A stretch of 45,475 bases of DNA from Candidatus Liptonbacteria bacterium (GTDB lineage Bacteria > Patescibacteriota > Minisyncoccia > UBA6257 > 2-01-FULL-56-20). The DNA lies in NCBI GenBank assembly GCA_016186635.1, contig JACPLI010000011.1, positions 1 to 45,475 on the forward strand, in the 5' to 3' direction. The notes beneath the pieces were generated by a model that was not told the origin of the DNA, did not search any database, and worked only from the letters and a program-made list of their open reading frames with translations. Position numbers and translations under genes: made by a program. Below are positions 1-8,023 of this stretch, one piece after another; the stretch's first letter is position 1; every line of letters starts with the position of its first letter.

Positions 1-305
1 ATGTCTTTGTATACATACCCTTTCTTCCGCAGCAACGCTATCTCATCACGATCGCTGCGGCTGAAGTGCGCGAATGTTTTTGTTCATGGTTTTTATGAAA
101 GTATTGCGCCGATGCATTCTAATTCAAAAGGGAATCTACGGGGCAACTTGAAATCTGAATATCTGACTGCTAAACAAGGCAGCGGTATCGCTTCGGCGTC
201 GTACGGTGTCCCTCGTTGGGGCAACGGCTTACTGTGCAGAGTCCGGCACAGGGATACGAAGATTTCACCGCGAATCCCGGCGGAAATTGGGAAATAAAGA
301 AATGT
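1..305. other. Stretch without a supported gene
   Basis: Open frames here (one begins at base 1) show no recognisable domain, no ribosome-binding site and overlap each other on both strands. I see no RNA gene or repeat that I can name. Confidence 0.4.
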
Positions 306-548
306 ATGGAAACTTCGAAGATTTTGGAGACTTTCTGGAAAGTCCGGAAAGTTCTCCTAACTGAAAAGGGTGATAGGTATTCTGTAGTGGAATACCTATC
401 CATGGTGGGAACGGAAAAGGCAGCACTACAGATAGGAAAGAAGCTCAAAAAACTCCCTCCCGAGGAAAGGATGGCGGATGAAGAGGGAGTACACTACGAA
501 TGGGTTCCGGAGGTGCTGAAGGTCACCCAGGAGGTGATACCTATCTGA
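306..548 (+). CDS. Small hypothetical protein (80 aa)
   Basis: I do not recognise the family. Starting at the ATG at 306 the product is about 80 residues, charged and probably helical, opening METSKILETFWKVRK and ending EVLKVTQEVIPI. The frame is open upstream to 216, but the longer form begins with compositionally odd sequence, so I prefer 306. An inverted repeat (GATAGGTATTC / GAATACCTATC, about 370-395) lies inside the coding region. A terminator about 85 nt downstream suits a monocistronic plus-strand unit. Chance cannot be excluded for an ORF this short. Confidence 0.45.
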   Translation: METSKILETFWKVRKVLLTEKGDRYSVVEYLSMVGTEKAALQIGKKLKKLPPEERMADEEGVHYEWVPEVLKVTQEVIPI

Positions 549-631
549 ACCTGAAAACCAGCCGCGACTGGTTCACTAAATTCAATCGGCGAGTGATTGC
601 GGAAGCACTCGCCAGAAAGGAATCAACAACG

Positions 632-671
632 AATCGCTCCAGCCCACAAGGCCTGGAGCGATTTCATTTTT
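632..671 (+). terminator. Intrinsic terminator
   Basis: An 11-bp perfect stem (AATCGCTCCAG at 632-642, CTGGAGCGATT at 653-663) with a 10-nt loop is followed by TCATTTTT. It would end the plus-strand unit. Its T-run overlaps the stop codon of the convergent sugar kinase gene. Confidence 0.8.
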
Positions 672-1671
672 ACAACACTTTCGGTTTGTAATTCTTCGGT
701 GCTTTTTCCAAAAACTTACGCAATGCTCGTTTGCTCAAAAGCCCCGTCTGGGCACCGAAGAATTGTACGACGTGCATGGATTCAATCGGCGCCCACCGCA
801 GGGCGTCCGAAACCGGCAACCCGTAAATTAAGGCGCTCATAAATCCGGTTGAGAACGCATCCCCCGCTCCTGTGCGCGAGATGGGCGGCTTGGGGTCTGG
901 GTACATCGGCATAAAGTAGCGGCAGGCACCGTCCGAGGCGTAGGCCCCCTTCGGGCCGTCCGTGATGACCACTATCTTCGGTCCCAACTTATGGAGCGCA
1001 TCAAAAAGTTTTGTGATGTCTGTCCCCTCTTTCGCGCCCGCCACGTGTTCCGCTTCCTCGCGGTTCACGAAGAGCACATGCGTGTGTCGGTAGATTCCCG
1101 CGAGATTCTTTGCGCCGAAGCGGAGCTGGAACGTCCCCGGATTAAACCCCATCCGCACGCCCGGGTGCTTCTCCAAATACGCGGCTACTTTGTGGTGGAA
1201 CGGAAGCGTGTGCTCCGCAATCGAGGAAAAATAAATCCAGTCCGTCCGCTTGTCCAAAAGCGCCGGGTCCGCATATACAAACTGCTCGTGCTTCACGAGA
1301 ATTGTCCGCTCCGCCTGGAAGGTGAGCACGAAATGATAGTTCGTGGGCTTCCCCGCGTGCACCCGCACGAACTCATCCCCCACTTCTTCTTTTTTGTACA
1401 CATCCAAAATTTCTTCCCCGTAGCGGTCCTTCCCGACCGCGGTGAGTATGGCGGTTTTGAGTCCTAAACGCGCAGCGCCCACCGCGACGTTCGACGCATT
1501 TCCCACCGCAGGCGCCACCACAAGCGACTCGTAGGGAATCTTATCCGCGAAGGACATGCACAGCTCGCACCGCTCATGGCGCAGACTGCAGTGGACGGAC
1601 GCCTCGTGGAGCTGGATGAAAGCGTCTATCACTACGTCGCCGAGGCAGATGAGGTCGTATTTTTGTTTCAT
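670..1671 (-). CDS. PfkB-family carbohydrate kinase
   Basis: A 333-residue ribokinase-fold kinase that would phosphorylate a sugar or nucleoside in the cytoplasm using ATP. The N-terminus MKQKYDLICLGDVVIDAFI is the usual first strand and Gly-rich turn. The anion-hole/catalytic motif TGAGD is at about 267-271, with the catalytic Asp at 271, and length fits the family. A Cys-rich insert (HCSLRHERCELCMSFADKIPY, about 27-47 with four Cys) replaces the usual substrate-lid start, so the substrate cannot be assigned. It lies downstream of the retropepsin-like gene on the same strand with a 9-nt gap and may be cotranscribed. Adenosine/ribose kinase versus fructokinase is open. Confidence 0.88.
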   Translation of the reverse strand: MKQKYDLICLGDVVIDAFIQLHEASVHCSLRHERCELCMSFADKIPYESLVVAPAVGNASNVAVGAARLGLKTAILTAVGKDRYGEEILDVYKKEEVGDEFVRVHAGKPTNYHFVLTFQAERTILVKHEQFVYADPALLDKRTDWIYFSSIAEHTLPFHHKVAAYLEKHPGVRMGFNPGTFQLRFGAKNLAGIYRHTHVLFVNREEAEHVAGAKEGTDITKLFDALHKLGPKIVVITDGPKGAYASDGACRYFMPMYPDPKPPISRTGAGDAFSTGFMSALIYGLPVSDALRWAPIESMHVVQFFGAQTGLLSKRALRKFLEKAPKNYKPKVL

Positions 1672-1680
1672 TGGATTAAA

Positions 1681-2242
1681 TTAAACAGATTCCCTCCTTT
1701 GCTTTGCTTGAAACGCACGGCGCTGCTGTCTATTCCCACCCTCCATCACGTTACTCTCTTTTGCTTCTAGCACAAAATCTATTTCGGTCATAGAAGGAAC
1801 GCGAAACGACAAGGTAGTTTTCCCATCAGCATGAGTAACCGCAAAATCACCCATGCTAATTATATCCATACCGATTAAAAGTTGCGGCTGTTGATCGAGT
1901 GGCACATTGTCATCTGCAATTTGTTGCACTTCCGTTACCCGGATTTGCCCAACCATTACCCCATTCGGGAGCGAAATGTTGATAAGATAGGTATTCGTGA
2001 AAGCTTTCCCACTGCCGTACCTCACCTCAACAACGCCCGTTGGTTTCAATCCGAGTTCATCTGCGACTCTCTTCGTTTATAGCAGAGTGAGTTGCCCCTG
2101 TGTCCCAAATAGCGACATATTCCTTCACTGTAATGTTCTGAACCTTCGCTTCTTCAGGGTTAACCGGCAAACACACACCTACTTTTGTAAACAACACGCG
2201 CATCCGGTCGCCAAATCGAGTCGTGAAAGCGTGCTGTCTCAT
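1681..2242 (-). pseudogene. Retropepsin-like aspartic protease, split by a frameshift
   Basis: Two minus-strand frames together make one retroviral-type aspartyl protease. The first (2057-2242, 61 aa) carries the catalytic motif AIWDTGATHSAI. The second (1681-2049, 122 aa) carries the C-terminal signature QLLIGMDIISMGDFAVT and a basic tail (NRQQRRAFQAKQRRE). Reading +1 near 2066-2074 (GAGAGTCGC) restores the expected link ...AINEE-VADELGLKPTG.... One extra base explains the break: a real mutation, a sequencing error, or less likely a programmed +1 shift. The first ATG is 3 nt after the stop of the DUF5678 gene, implying translational coupling. Confidence 0.8.
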
Positions 2243-2245
2243 AGA

Positions 2246-2494
2246 TCAGGAAAGCACCACCCGAGAATGAAAGGTCTGGGTGTAACTTTCCTGACCGGGG
2301 AGACATTGCTGAATCAAGAAAGTGCCTAACTCAAACTTCTTTTTGGCTTCGGCGTACGCTTCCATTTCGCTCTCATACGCGCCTTGGACTCTTTGGTCTT
2401 TGATAACCAAAAACTTCCCCCCATATTTTTGGACGAGTTCCTTTTGATGTTCTTTGAAGTACTGGAGTTCCTTTGTAAGTTGGCTATCAGTCAT
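2246..2494 (-). CDS. DUF5678-like small protein
   Basis: An 82-residue soluble protein. The core around YFKEHQKELVQKYGGKF, the segment KDQRVQGAYESEMEAYAEAK and the end FLIQQCLPG resemble DUF5678, a short domain that I recall often next to retropepsin-like genes. Its function is unknown. The stop codon is 3 nt before the downstream protease ATG, so the two form an operon. A -10 box (TGC-TAGAAT, 2503-2508) lies only 8 nt before the ATG, predicting a very short or absent leader. Confidence 0.7.
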   Translation of the reverse strand: MTDSQLTKELQYFKEHQKELVQKYGGKFLVIKDQRVQGAYESEMEAYAEAKKKFELGTFLIQQCLPGQESYTQTFHSRVVLS

Positions 2495-2502
2495 AGATTA
2501 TC

Positions 2503-2508
2503 ATTCTA
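2503..2508 (-). promoter_or_regulatory. Extended -10 box for the DUF5678/protease unit
   Basis: The minus strand reads TTTGCTAGAAT, an extended -10 (TGn plus TAGAAT) ending 8 nt before the ATG. No clear -35 is visible. Confidence 0.5.
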
Positions 2509-2546
2509 GCAAATCGGGCAATGTTTTCAACTCATCTCGTTCGCGG

Positions 2547-2586
2547 ATGCTCTCATTGTGCCGCATATGCGGCACAATGAGAGCAT
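2547..2586. repeat. 40-bp perfect palindrome without loop
   Basis: Bases 2547-2586 equal their own reverse complement, with arms meeting at GCATATGC (2563-2570). There is no T-run on either side, so an ordinary intrinsic terminator is unlikely. It sits between the 3' end of the membrane-protein gene and the promoter of the DUF5678 unit. It could be an operator or a processing/stability hairpin. Confidence 0.8.
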
Positions 2587-2675
2587 ATAGGAAACGTCTC
2601 CAAGTCAAACTAAAGGTTCCGGGCGCCAAAATAGAAGCAATGGAACTAGCGGTTCGTAAATTCGGAAGCCATTCG

Positions 2676-4355
2676 TTATTCGTTGATGGAGCGATTCTGC
2701 AAGAACCGCTTCGCGTACTGCTGCACGTTCCGCGACTCCGGCGCGCGGGCGAGAAGCGCCTGGATTTCTATCCCCGCGCGCTTCGCCTCCTCCGGCGGAA
2801 TCGTGCGCGGGTCGCGGAGCGGATGGATGCTCTGGAAGGCGTACTGGTTCACAAACTCCCTGTTGCCAAGCGTCTCGCGCACAAGAAGCATCGCCACGTC
2901 ATCCCAGTGCACGAGGCGGAACCCGCGCCGGACCAGCTCGAATGAGAGCGGGGCTGTGTCCCGGGCAAGCGAGGCCGGCACATACGGCAGTATCGCCGCG
3001 TTCACCCCGTACTTTCCGAAGAACGCCGCTTCCCACCCGCGTCCCCGTTTCACGATGCGGATAAGGTCGGCGAATGGCTCCCCGCCGAACACCTCCGAGC
3101 GGCCGTCCACAAACACCAGCTCCCGCGGCCAGAGCCGCCAGATGAGATACCCGCCTTCGTTATACAGATTGAAGATGGGTCCCCGTATGTCGTTCGCAAG
3201 AATAAAGTCCGCAACGCCCACGGGGAGCGTGCGTCTCTGCACCAGCCCCTCGGGGAGATTCACGATGCCGAATATGAGCCAGACCGCAAGCCCCGCGAAA
3301 AAGGCGCGCCGCAGGAACCGCTGGCTCGCGCGCCGGAGAAACCCCTCCCCCGCCCCGGAGAGGGCGATGGCGGCGGGAGCCGCGGCGGCGAGCGGCCACC
3401 AGCCCATGTGCCGTATCGAGAGCAGGGGAAGTATCGCAACCGCCGCGAGTATCACAATTGGCGTCGCGTCCCTCGCCGCACGGCGGGAACGCCACCATAT
3501 GACCACCGCAAGCGAGAACACGAGAAGCGCGAGGAACACGGCCGTCTGCCATTGGTAGAGAAAATTGAAAATGGATTTCCACTCAAGAATGCCGAGCTGT
3601 TCCACACCCTCCGTCACATACAGGCGATAGAGAAAAATGTCGTACGAGTTCGGATTTACAAAGGCAGCGGCGACTGCCGCGCCCGCCGCAGCCGCAAGCC
3701 GGCGAAGCGCCTCGCGGGGCATACTTTCCCCCAACGCGCTCCACTTGAGTTTCGCAATTTCCACAAGCGCATAGAGAAGGATAAGCACGATTCCCAAAAG
3801 GACGCTTGCGTGAACGTTCGCCCAGAACCAAATGGTTCCCACCGCGCCGATGAGCATGCGCACGCGCCGCTCTCTCCGGAACCCTTCAAGAAAGAAGAGA
3901 AGGAGCGCGCAGGCAAAAAAGGCGAATACCTGCGGCCGGGGAATCCATAGCGCAAAGGTAAACGCGCCCAGCGCCGCCGCGACAGCAAGCGCGACATAAA
4001 CATTCGCCCGCCCGCCTGCGGGAGGGGATATCCCCCGAATGGCAGTGAGTATGACCACAAAGTACGTGAGCACGGCGAGCCCCGCGACAAATGCCGCAAG
4101 CCCCGCGAACCCCCCTGCGGCGTAGATGCCGTAGAAGAGGAGTTCCGCGAGCCACTCATGCGTCACCCACGGCACGCCGCGGGCCGTCGAGGAGAAGATA
4201 TCCGCGTGGGGGACGGACTTCGTCTCCCATATCGCCTGCCCTACTTTCAGATGATAAAAACTGTCGGATTCCTTAAGCTGATTCCACGCCGAGAAGAAAA
4301 CGGCGATAAGAAACAGTATCACGAGGAACTTCTGGAAAGGCGAGAGATGCCTCAT
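2676..4355 (-). CDS. Polytopic membrane protein, GT-C glycosyltransferase-like
   Basis: A 559-residue integral membrane protein with an N-terminal TM helix (FLVILFLIAVFFSAW) and about ten more hydrophobic segments to residue 380, then a soluble C-terminal domain. The first loop has ESDSFYHLKVGQAIW followed by DIFSSTARGVPWVTHEWL, the acidic/His loop pattern seen in GT-C-like lipid-linked sugar transferases. A role in surface glycan assembly is inference. The segment PPAGG (near 4013-4025) matches a dispersed GC-rich repeat. The ATG at 4355 has an extended -10 box 8 nt upstream. Confidence 0.65.
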   Translation of the reverse strand: MRHLSPFQKFLVILFLIAVFFSAWNQLKESDSFYHLKVGQAIWETKSVPHADIFSSTARGVPWVTHEWLAELLFYGIYAAGGFAGLAAFVAGLAVLTYFVVILTAIRGISPPAGGRANVYVALAVAAALGAFTFALWIPRPQVFAFFACALLLFFLEGFRRERRVRMLIGAVGTIWFWANVHASVLLGIVLILLYALVEIAKLKWSALGESMPREALRRLAAAAGAAVAAAFVNPNSYDIFLYRLYVTEGVEQLGILEWKSIFNFLYQWQTAVFLALLVFSLAVVIWWRSRRAARDATPIVILAAVAILPLLSIRHMGWWPLAAAAPAAIALSGAGEGFLRRASQRFLRRAFFAGLAVWLIFGIVNLPEGLVQRRTLPVGVADFILANDIRGPIFNLYNEGGYLIWRLWPRELVFVDGRSEVFGGEPFADLIRIVKRGRGWEAAFFGKYGVNAAILPYVPASLARDTAPLSFELVRRGFRLVHWDDVAMLLVRETLGNREFVNQYAFQSIHPLRDPRTIPPEEAKRAGIEIQALLARAPESRNVQQYAKRFLQNRSINE

Positions 4356-4363
4356 TGGGACAC

Positions 4364-4369
4364 ACTATA
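4364..4369 (-). promoter_or_regulatory. Extended -10 box for the membrane-protein gene
   Basis: The minus strand reads TGATATAGT (TGn plus TATAGT), ending 8 nt before the ATG at 4355. This predicts transcription starting at or next to the start codon. Confidence 0.55.
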
Positions 4370-4394
4370 TCATGCACTGGCGCACACGCGCTAC

Positions 4395-4432
4395 AAAAAT
4401 GAGAAGCGCCGCTACGGTTCCGTAGGCGGCGC
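4395..4432 (-). terminator. Terminator of the candidate ncRNA
   Basis: On the minus strand the stem GCGCCG-C-CTACG / CGTAG-CGGCGC closes a GAAC loop (4406-4432) and is followed by TTCTCATTTTT. Confidence 0.75.
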
Positions 4433-4601
4433 GAAATTTGCTCCTCCGAGGTTCGCACGAGTCATGCGGCAGCGTGGGCGAGGAGACGCCCACACCCCGT
4501 GAGGAGCACACCCAGAGGGAGCGCAGGCAGCGCACGCGCAACAGCCACGTGCGTAGCTGGTTATAACACGCACACCCACGCTCCGAAATTATCAAGGGAG
4601 T
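4395..4601 (-). ncRNA. Candidate structured ncRNA, about 207 nt, unknown family
   Basis: An intergenic transcript unit bounded by a strong sigma-70-type promoter (4608-4635) and an intrinsic terminator (4395-4432). The GC-rich interior has several possible helices: GGAGCG/CGCTCC, GTGCGT/ACGCAC, GTGGGCG/CGCCCAC and TGCTCCTC/GAGGAGCA. A competing long-range pairing GCGTGGG/CCCACGC would give a rod-like fold. I saw no hallmark of RNase P RNA, tmRNA or SRP RNA. A 6S-like or lineage-specific regulatory RNA is possible. Open frames inside look random. Confidence 0.6.
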
Positions 4602-4607
4602 AACCCT

Positions 4608-4635
4608 ATTATGCGTGCGTTCATGAAAAAGTCAA
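4608..4635 (-). promoter_or_regulatory. Strong sigma-70-type promoter for the candidate ncRNA
   Basis: On the minus strand, -35 TTGACT (4630-4635), 16-nt spacer, -10 CATAAT (4608-4613). The -35 abuts the stop codon of the transketolase gene. Predicted start near 4601. Confidence 0.65.
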
Positions 4636-5628
4636 CTATCTCTTCCTTTTGAGAACCTTCCTCACCGCCGCGACAACATCTTTCTTCCCCATTCCATATT
4701 TCTCGATAAGCGCCGCCGGAGGGCCGGACTCGCCGAATGTGTCGCGGAGCCCCACGAACTCCATCGGCACCGGCTCGTGCCGCGCGAGCGCCTCGGCAAC
4801 CGCCCCTCCAAGCCCGCCGGCAATCTGGTGCTCCTCTACTGTCACCACCGCTCCCGCCCGCTTTGCAAGCGACGCAATTGTCTTCTCATCGAGGGGTTTT
4901 ATCGTGTGGCAGTTTGCAATAACCACGCCGATTTTCTCCTTCTCCAGTTCCCACGCTGCAGAGAGCGCGTGGTAGAGTACAGGCCCGCACCCCACGATGA
5001 GTACCCCCGGCTTCTTTGATTCCCAAAAAAGCTGGAGTCGCCCGGGCGCGAACGGCGTCGCCTCCGTCGTAAATACCGGCGTCTTCTCGCGCGCGAAGCG
5101 GAGGTAGACCGGTCCCCAGATGTGAGACGCGGCAACCACCGCCTTCCGCGCCTCAACCGCATCGCACGGCACAATCACCCGCATGTTCGGCAGGGCGCGC
5201 ATCATGGCGACGTCCTCCGTCGCCTGATGCGTCGCACCGTCGGGACCCACGGAGATGCCCGCGTGGTGCCCCGCGATTTTCACGTTCGAGTCGTTGTAGC
5301 AAATGGTCGTCCGAATCTGCTCCCAATTCCTCCCGGGCGAGAATGTCGCGTAGGAAGAAATAAATGGAATCTTGCCGGAAACGCCCAAACCCGCCGCGAC
5401 GGTCGCCATGTTCTGCTCGGCGACTCCCATTTCGAAAAACCGATCGGGGAATTTCTTGGCGAACGCCTCGATGCGCGTGGACTCAGTAAGGTCCGCGCAG
5501 AGCGCGACCACGTTCGGGTTCTCCTCGGCGGCGAGAATGAGGCCTTCTCCATACCCGTTGCGGGTCGGGACCTGCGGAATGTCATCCGCAAAAAGCTTTT
5601 CTGAAAGATGGGCGTCGGGGGTGAGCAT
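4636..5628 (-). CDS. Transketolase, C-terminal subunit
   Basis: About 330 residues covering the pyrimidine-binding and C-terminal domains of transketolase, which with the N-terminal subunit moves two-carbon units between sugar phosphates using thiamine diphosphate. Visible marks are the acidic ADLTEST segment, the cofactor Glu region RFFEMGVAEQNMATVAAGL, GHHAGISVGPDGATHQATED, and VEEHQIAGGLGGAVAE near the C-terminus. I start at MLTPDAHL (5628); the frame is open to 5652. The enzyme is split into two genes, as in some bacteria and archaea. An AT-rich spacer of about 105 bp separates it from the upstream half. Confidence 0.9.
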   Translation of the reverse strand: MLTPDAHLSEKLFADDIPQVPTRNGYGEGLILAAEENPNVVALCADLTESTRIEAFAKKFPDRFFEMGVAEQNMATVAAGLGVSGKIPFISSYATFSPGRNWEQIRTTICYNDSNVKIAGHHAGISVGPDGATHQATEDVAMMRALPNMRVIVPCDAVEARKAVVAASHIWGPVYLRFAREKTPVFTTEATPFAPGRLQLFWESKKPGVLIVGCGPVLYHALSAAWELEKEKIGVVIANCHTIKPLDEKTIASLAKRAGAVVTVEEHQIAGGLGGAVAEALARHEPVPMEFVGLRDTFGESGPPAALIEKYGMGKKDVVAAVRKVLKRKR

Positions 5629-5652
5629 GGTAAAATAATTTACAAGTATCAA

Positions 5653-5734
5653 TTTTCAATTTTCAAAAAACTTCTGATTCGGAAATTCATGAATTGAAAC
5701 ATTGATTGAAAATTGCTCATTGGAAATTGATAAT
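5653..5734. repeat. AT-rich inverted repeat spacer
   Basis: Variants of CAATTTTCAATTTTC and GAAATTGATAATTT recur in direct and inverted order (about 5650-5735), able to form a long AT hairpin between the transketolase halves. It contrasts sharply with the GC-rich flanks. Confidence 0.5.
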
Positions 5735-6598
5735 TTATCCCTCATGGCTCGCCGTAATGTGTTCATACTCCGCCCGTAACTCTTTCAAAGCCGCCTCCGC
5801 CTCCCCCGGTCTGAACGCCTTCGAGTGCCATGTGTAATCCCGCTCCATGAAACTTACGCCCTTCCCCGCGATCGTGTGCGCGATAACCGCCGTCGGCTTC
5901 TCAAAAATCGCATGCGCCTCCGCCACCGCGCCGATAAAGGCGGGAATGTCATGCCCGTTCACCTCCACCACATGCCAGCCGAATGATTCGTATTTCTCCC
6001 GCAGGGGCTCGAGCGGCATGATGTCCTCGGTATACCCGTCAATCTGAATGTTGTTCCGGTCCACGACCACCGTGAGGTTTGAAAGCCGATGCTTTGCCGC
6101 GAACATTACTCCTTCCCACGTATTCCCCTCCTGGTGTTCGCCATCGGAAGTAAGGCAATACACGCGGTGCTTTTTGCCATCAAGCCGCGCGGCAAGCGCC
6201 ATTCCTGCCGCCTGCGAAATTCCCGAGCCAAGCGGACCCGACGTGGTCTCAAGCCCCGGAAGCGCGGCGCGATGCGGATGCCCTTGAAGACGCGAATCAA
6301 TCTGGCGGAGTGTTTTTAACTCATCCGTTTTAAAGTAGCCCGCGTGCGCGAGCGCCGCGTAGAGCACCGGGCAATAATGGCCGCAGGAGACGACAAAGCG
6401 GTCGCGGTCCGGCCAGTGCGGACACTTCGGGTCATGCCGCAAGACATGAAAATACATCGCGGCGAAGATGTCTGCCATGTCAAGCGGTCCCGCAATATGT
6501 CCCGAGCCCGCGCCGGAGACCGTGCGAATCACGTCCTGCCGAAGCCGGTTTGCCATAAGCTCCAAAACATGAAGTGTTTTCTCGTGCAACGGTTCCAT
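5735..6598 (-). CDS. Transketolase, N-terminal (ThDP-binding) subunit
   Basis: About 287 residues forming the pyrophosphate-binding half of transketolase. The thiamine-diphosphate/Mg motif is SDGEHQEGNTWEG (about 151-163) ending in VVDRNN (about 178-183). Substrate-side motifs include SGAGSGHIAGPLDMAD, SCGHYCPVLYA and LETTSGPLGSGISQAAGMA. I choose the ATG at 6598 (MEPLHEKTL) over 6619 because the family begins near here. It follows rpe and precedes the C-terminal half on the same strand, so the cluster forms a non-oxidative pentose phosphate unit. Confidence 0.9.
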   Translation of the reverse strand: MEPLHEKTLHVLELMANRLRQDVIRTVSGAGSGHIAGPLDMADIFAAMYFHVLRHDPKCPHWPDRDRFVVSCGHYCPVLYAALAHAGYFKTDELKTLRQIDSRLQGHPHRAALPGLETTSGPLGSGISQAAGMALAARLDGKKHRVYCLTSDGEHQEGNTWEGVMFAAKHRLSNLTVVVDRNNIQIDGYTEDIMPLEPLREKYESFGWHVVEVNGHDIPAFIGAVAEAHAIFEKPTAVIAHTIAGKGVSFMERDYTWHSKAFRPGEAEAALKELRAEYEHITASHEG

Positions 6599-6655
6599 GT
6601 GAACAATACCAATACACAAACGGCACTAATGATACAAATGGGCACTACTCTTTCT

Positions 6656-7327
6656 TTATACCTGCGCGAGTGCTTTGAGAGCTCCAGCAACATCTCCCCC
6701 TTTCGCGCCGAACACAAAACTCGCGGCAACAACCGTATCCGCGCCCACCGCCTTCACCTGCCCGGCGGTTTCGAGGTTGATGCCGCCGTCCACTTCAATT
6801 GTAGCATGCGGCGCCTCCCTCCGAAGCCACTCAATCGTGTAGAGCGAGACGGGAAGAAACTTCTGCCCCGCAAGCCCCGGATGCACCGCAAGCACAAGGA
6901 AACGCTCAACAAGGGAAAGGTAGGGAGCAAGGCGCTCCGGCGCGGTTCCCGCATTGATGCCCAGCACAAGCTCCGCTCCCGCGCGAGCGCACGCATCACG
7001 CATAGACTGCAAGAGCGCAAGCGGTTTCCCCGGCTGCGCGCGAAACCCGGCATCTTCAAGCGCCTCGAGATGCACCGCGAGACGCGTTGCGCCGCCATTG
7101 AGCCATCCTTCAATCACCTGCTCCGGCTCCTCCACCATCAAATGCACCTCGAGCTGAAATCCCTTCCCAAAGAGCGGCCACGACAAGGGGTCGCCCCACG
7201 TCTTATTAAAGGTAAACCGCGCGTCGGCGACATCGAGGTGCACCCACTGCGCCACGCCCTGAAGCGCGCGAAGGCGCTCGCGGGCGCATTCGACGTCGGG
7301 ACAGTTGAGGGAAGGGATGACATCCAT
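6656..7327 (-). CDS. rpe: Ribulose-phosphate 3-epimerase
   Basis: A 223-residue TIM-barrel enzyme interconverting ribulose-5-phosphate and xylulose-5-phosphate. The metal and acid/base residues are in place: VHLDVAD (His30, Asp32), VHLMVEEP, AVHPGLAGQ and the second catalytic Asp in IEVDGGINLETA. The phosphate loop is TVVAASFVFGA. Length matches the family. It lies between rpiB and the transketolase halves. The start at 7327 is next to an inverted-repeat element that occupies the rpiB-rpe spacer. Confidence 0.92.
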   Translation of the reverse strand: MDVIPSLNCPDVECARERLRALQGVAQWVHLDVADARFTFNKTWGDPLSWPLFGKGFQLEVHLMVEEPEQVIEGWLNGGATRLAVHLEALEDAGFRAQPGKPLALLQSMRDACARAGAELVLGINAGTAPERLAPYLSLVERFLVLAVHPGLAGQKFLPVSLYTIEWLRREAPHATIEVDGGINLETAGQVKAVGADTVVAASFVFGAKGGDVAGALKALAQV

Positions 7328-7328
7328 A

Positions 7329-7440
7329 GGAGTAATCGCGAATAATGCTAATTTGGATTCAATAATGCGAATCTACTTGTGGTGAGCTTGCCGAACCATT
7401 TGCGTTATTTGCCTTGATTCGCGTTATTAGCGATTACTCC
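7329..7440. repeat. 112-bp element with 20-bp terminal inverted repeats
   Basis: The ends GGAGTAATCGCGAATAATGC (7329-7348) and GCGTTATTAGCGATTACTCC (7421-7440) are inverted copies with 18 of 20 matches. The element supplies the stop codon of rpiB and reaches the start region of rpe. Its interior holds GGTGAGCTTGCCGAACC, a variant of the dispersed repeat found in the SpoU gene. It looks like a miniature repeat, not an autonomous transposon. Confidence 0.65.
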
Positions 7441-7901
7441 ATACGGCGCACTTCTTCTTCCACCTGCGCCACTTTCATGAGCCGCCGCCTGAATCGCCCC
7501 TCGCTTTCATTGAAAGGGGTGGACAAGAACACTTCCGTTATCTTTTGGGCAGCTGCCTCATCCACGAAATCCGCCGGAATCGCAAGCACATTCACATCAT
7601 CGTCGTGCCGCGCGTCATACACCTGATCCGGGGAAAACCCCAACACGCAGCGAACATGCGGAAACTTGTTCGCGGTAAAGTTCACCCCCGCGCCATTCCT
7701 GCACAAAAGGACCCCGCGGCTTTGGTCGAATGCCTGACTCACTTTTTTCCCCACCGCCCCTGCAAAGTCGGGGTAATCATCCTGCTCGTCATACGCGGCG
7801 GCACCCACGTCCACCACCTCGTATCCCTTTTCCTTCACAAATGCCTTAAGTTTCTCTTTGAGCGCAAACCCACCATGGTCGGCGCCGAAGTAGATAACCA
7901 T
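7434..7901 (-). CDS. rpiB: Ribose-5-phosphate isomerase B
   Basis: A 155-residue RpiB/LacAB-type isomerase for ribose-5-phosphate and ribulose-5-phosphate. Marks are GADHGGFALKEKL (Asp8-His9), the catalytic Cys67 in GVLLCRNGAGVNFTANKFP, and DARHDDDVNVLAIPADF. The Cys loop reads CRNGAG where many RpiB have CGTGIG, a moderate deviation. The start at 7901 is fixed by the conserved MVIYFGADHGG; a longer frame to 7958 adds non-family sequence. A TATAAT box ends 6 nt before this ATG, so the mRNA is probably leaderless. Confidence 0.9.
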   Translation of the reverse strand: MVIYFGADHGGFALKEKLKAFVKEKGYEVVDVGAAAYDEQDDYPDFAGAVGKKVSQAFDQSRGVLLCRNGAGVNFTANKFPHVRCVLGFSPDQVYDARHDDDVNVLAIPADFVDEAAAQKITEVFLSTPFNESEGRFRRRLMKVAQVEEEVRRME

Positions 7902-7907
7902 AGGGAA

Positions 7908-7913
7908 ATTATA
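7908..7913 (-). promoter_or_regulatory. Extended -10 box for rpiB
   Basis: The minus strand reads TTGTTATAAT (TGn plus TATAAT) followed by TTCCCT and the ATG. The 6-nt gap predicts a leaderless transcript. Confidence 0.6.
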
Positions 7914-7973
7914 ACAAAACACAAACTTATAACTTATGACTGATAACGGATGACCCATAACTCATGCGGGTGC

Positions 7974-8023
7974 CAATAAAAAATAAGGCCTGCATGCGCG
8001 CGCTCCAACGCGACATGCAGGCC
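7974..8023 (-). terminator. Terminator downstream of gap
   Basis: The stem GGCCTGCATG/CATGCAGGCC (7987-7996, 8014-8023) has additional CGCG pairing inside. On the minus strand it is followed by TTATTTTTTATT. It ends the gap transcript before rpiB. Confidence 0.8.

Noticed and set aside
1-297. 98-codon plus-strand frame at the window start
   Set aside because: No ribosome-binding site, no domain, overlaps better candidates; may be chance or an edge effect.
4395-4601. RNase P RNA, tmRNA or SRP RNA for the candidate ncRNA
   Set aside because: I looked for their conserved cores (GAGGAAAGTC, the tmRNA alanine acceptor/tag frame, the GGAAG SRP tip) and did not find them.
6344-7345. Long plus-strand open frame opposite rpe and transketolase
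   Set aside because: It mirrors well-supported minus-strand enzymes; the product is Arg/His-rich without domains. High GC content keeps antisense frames open.
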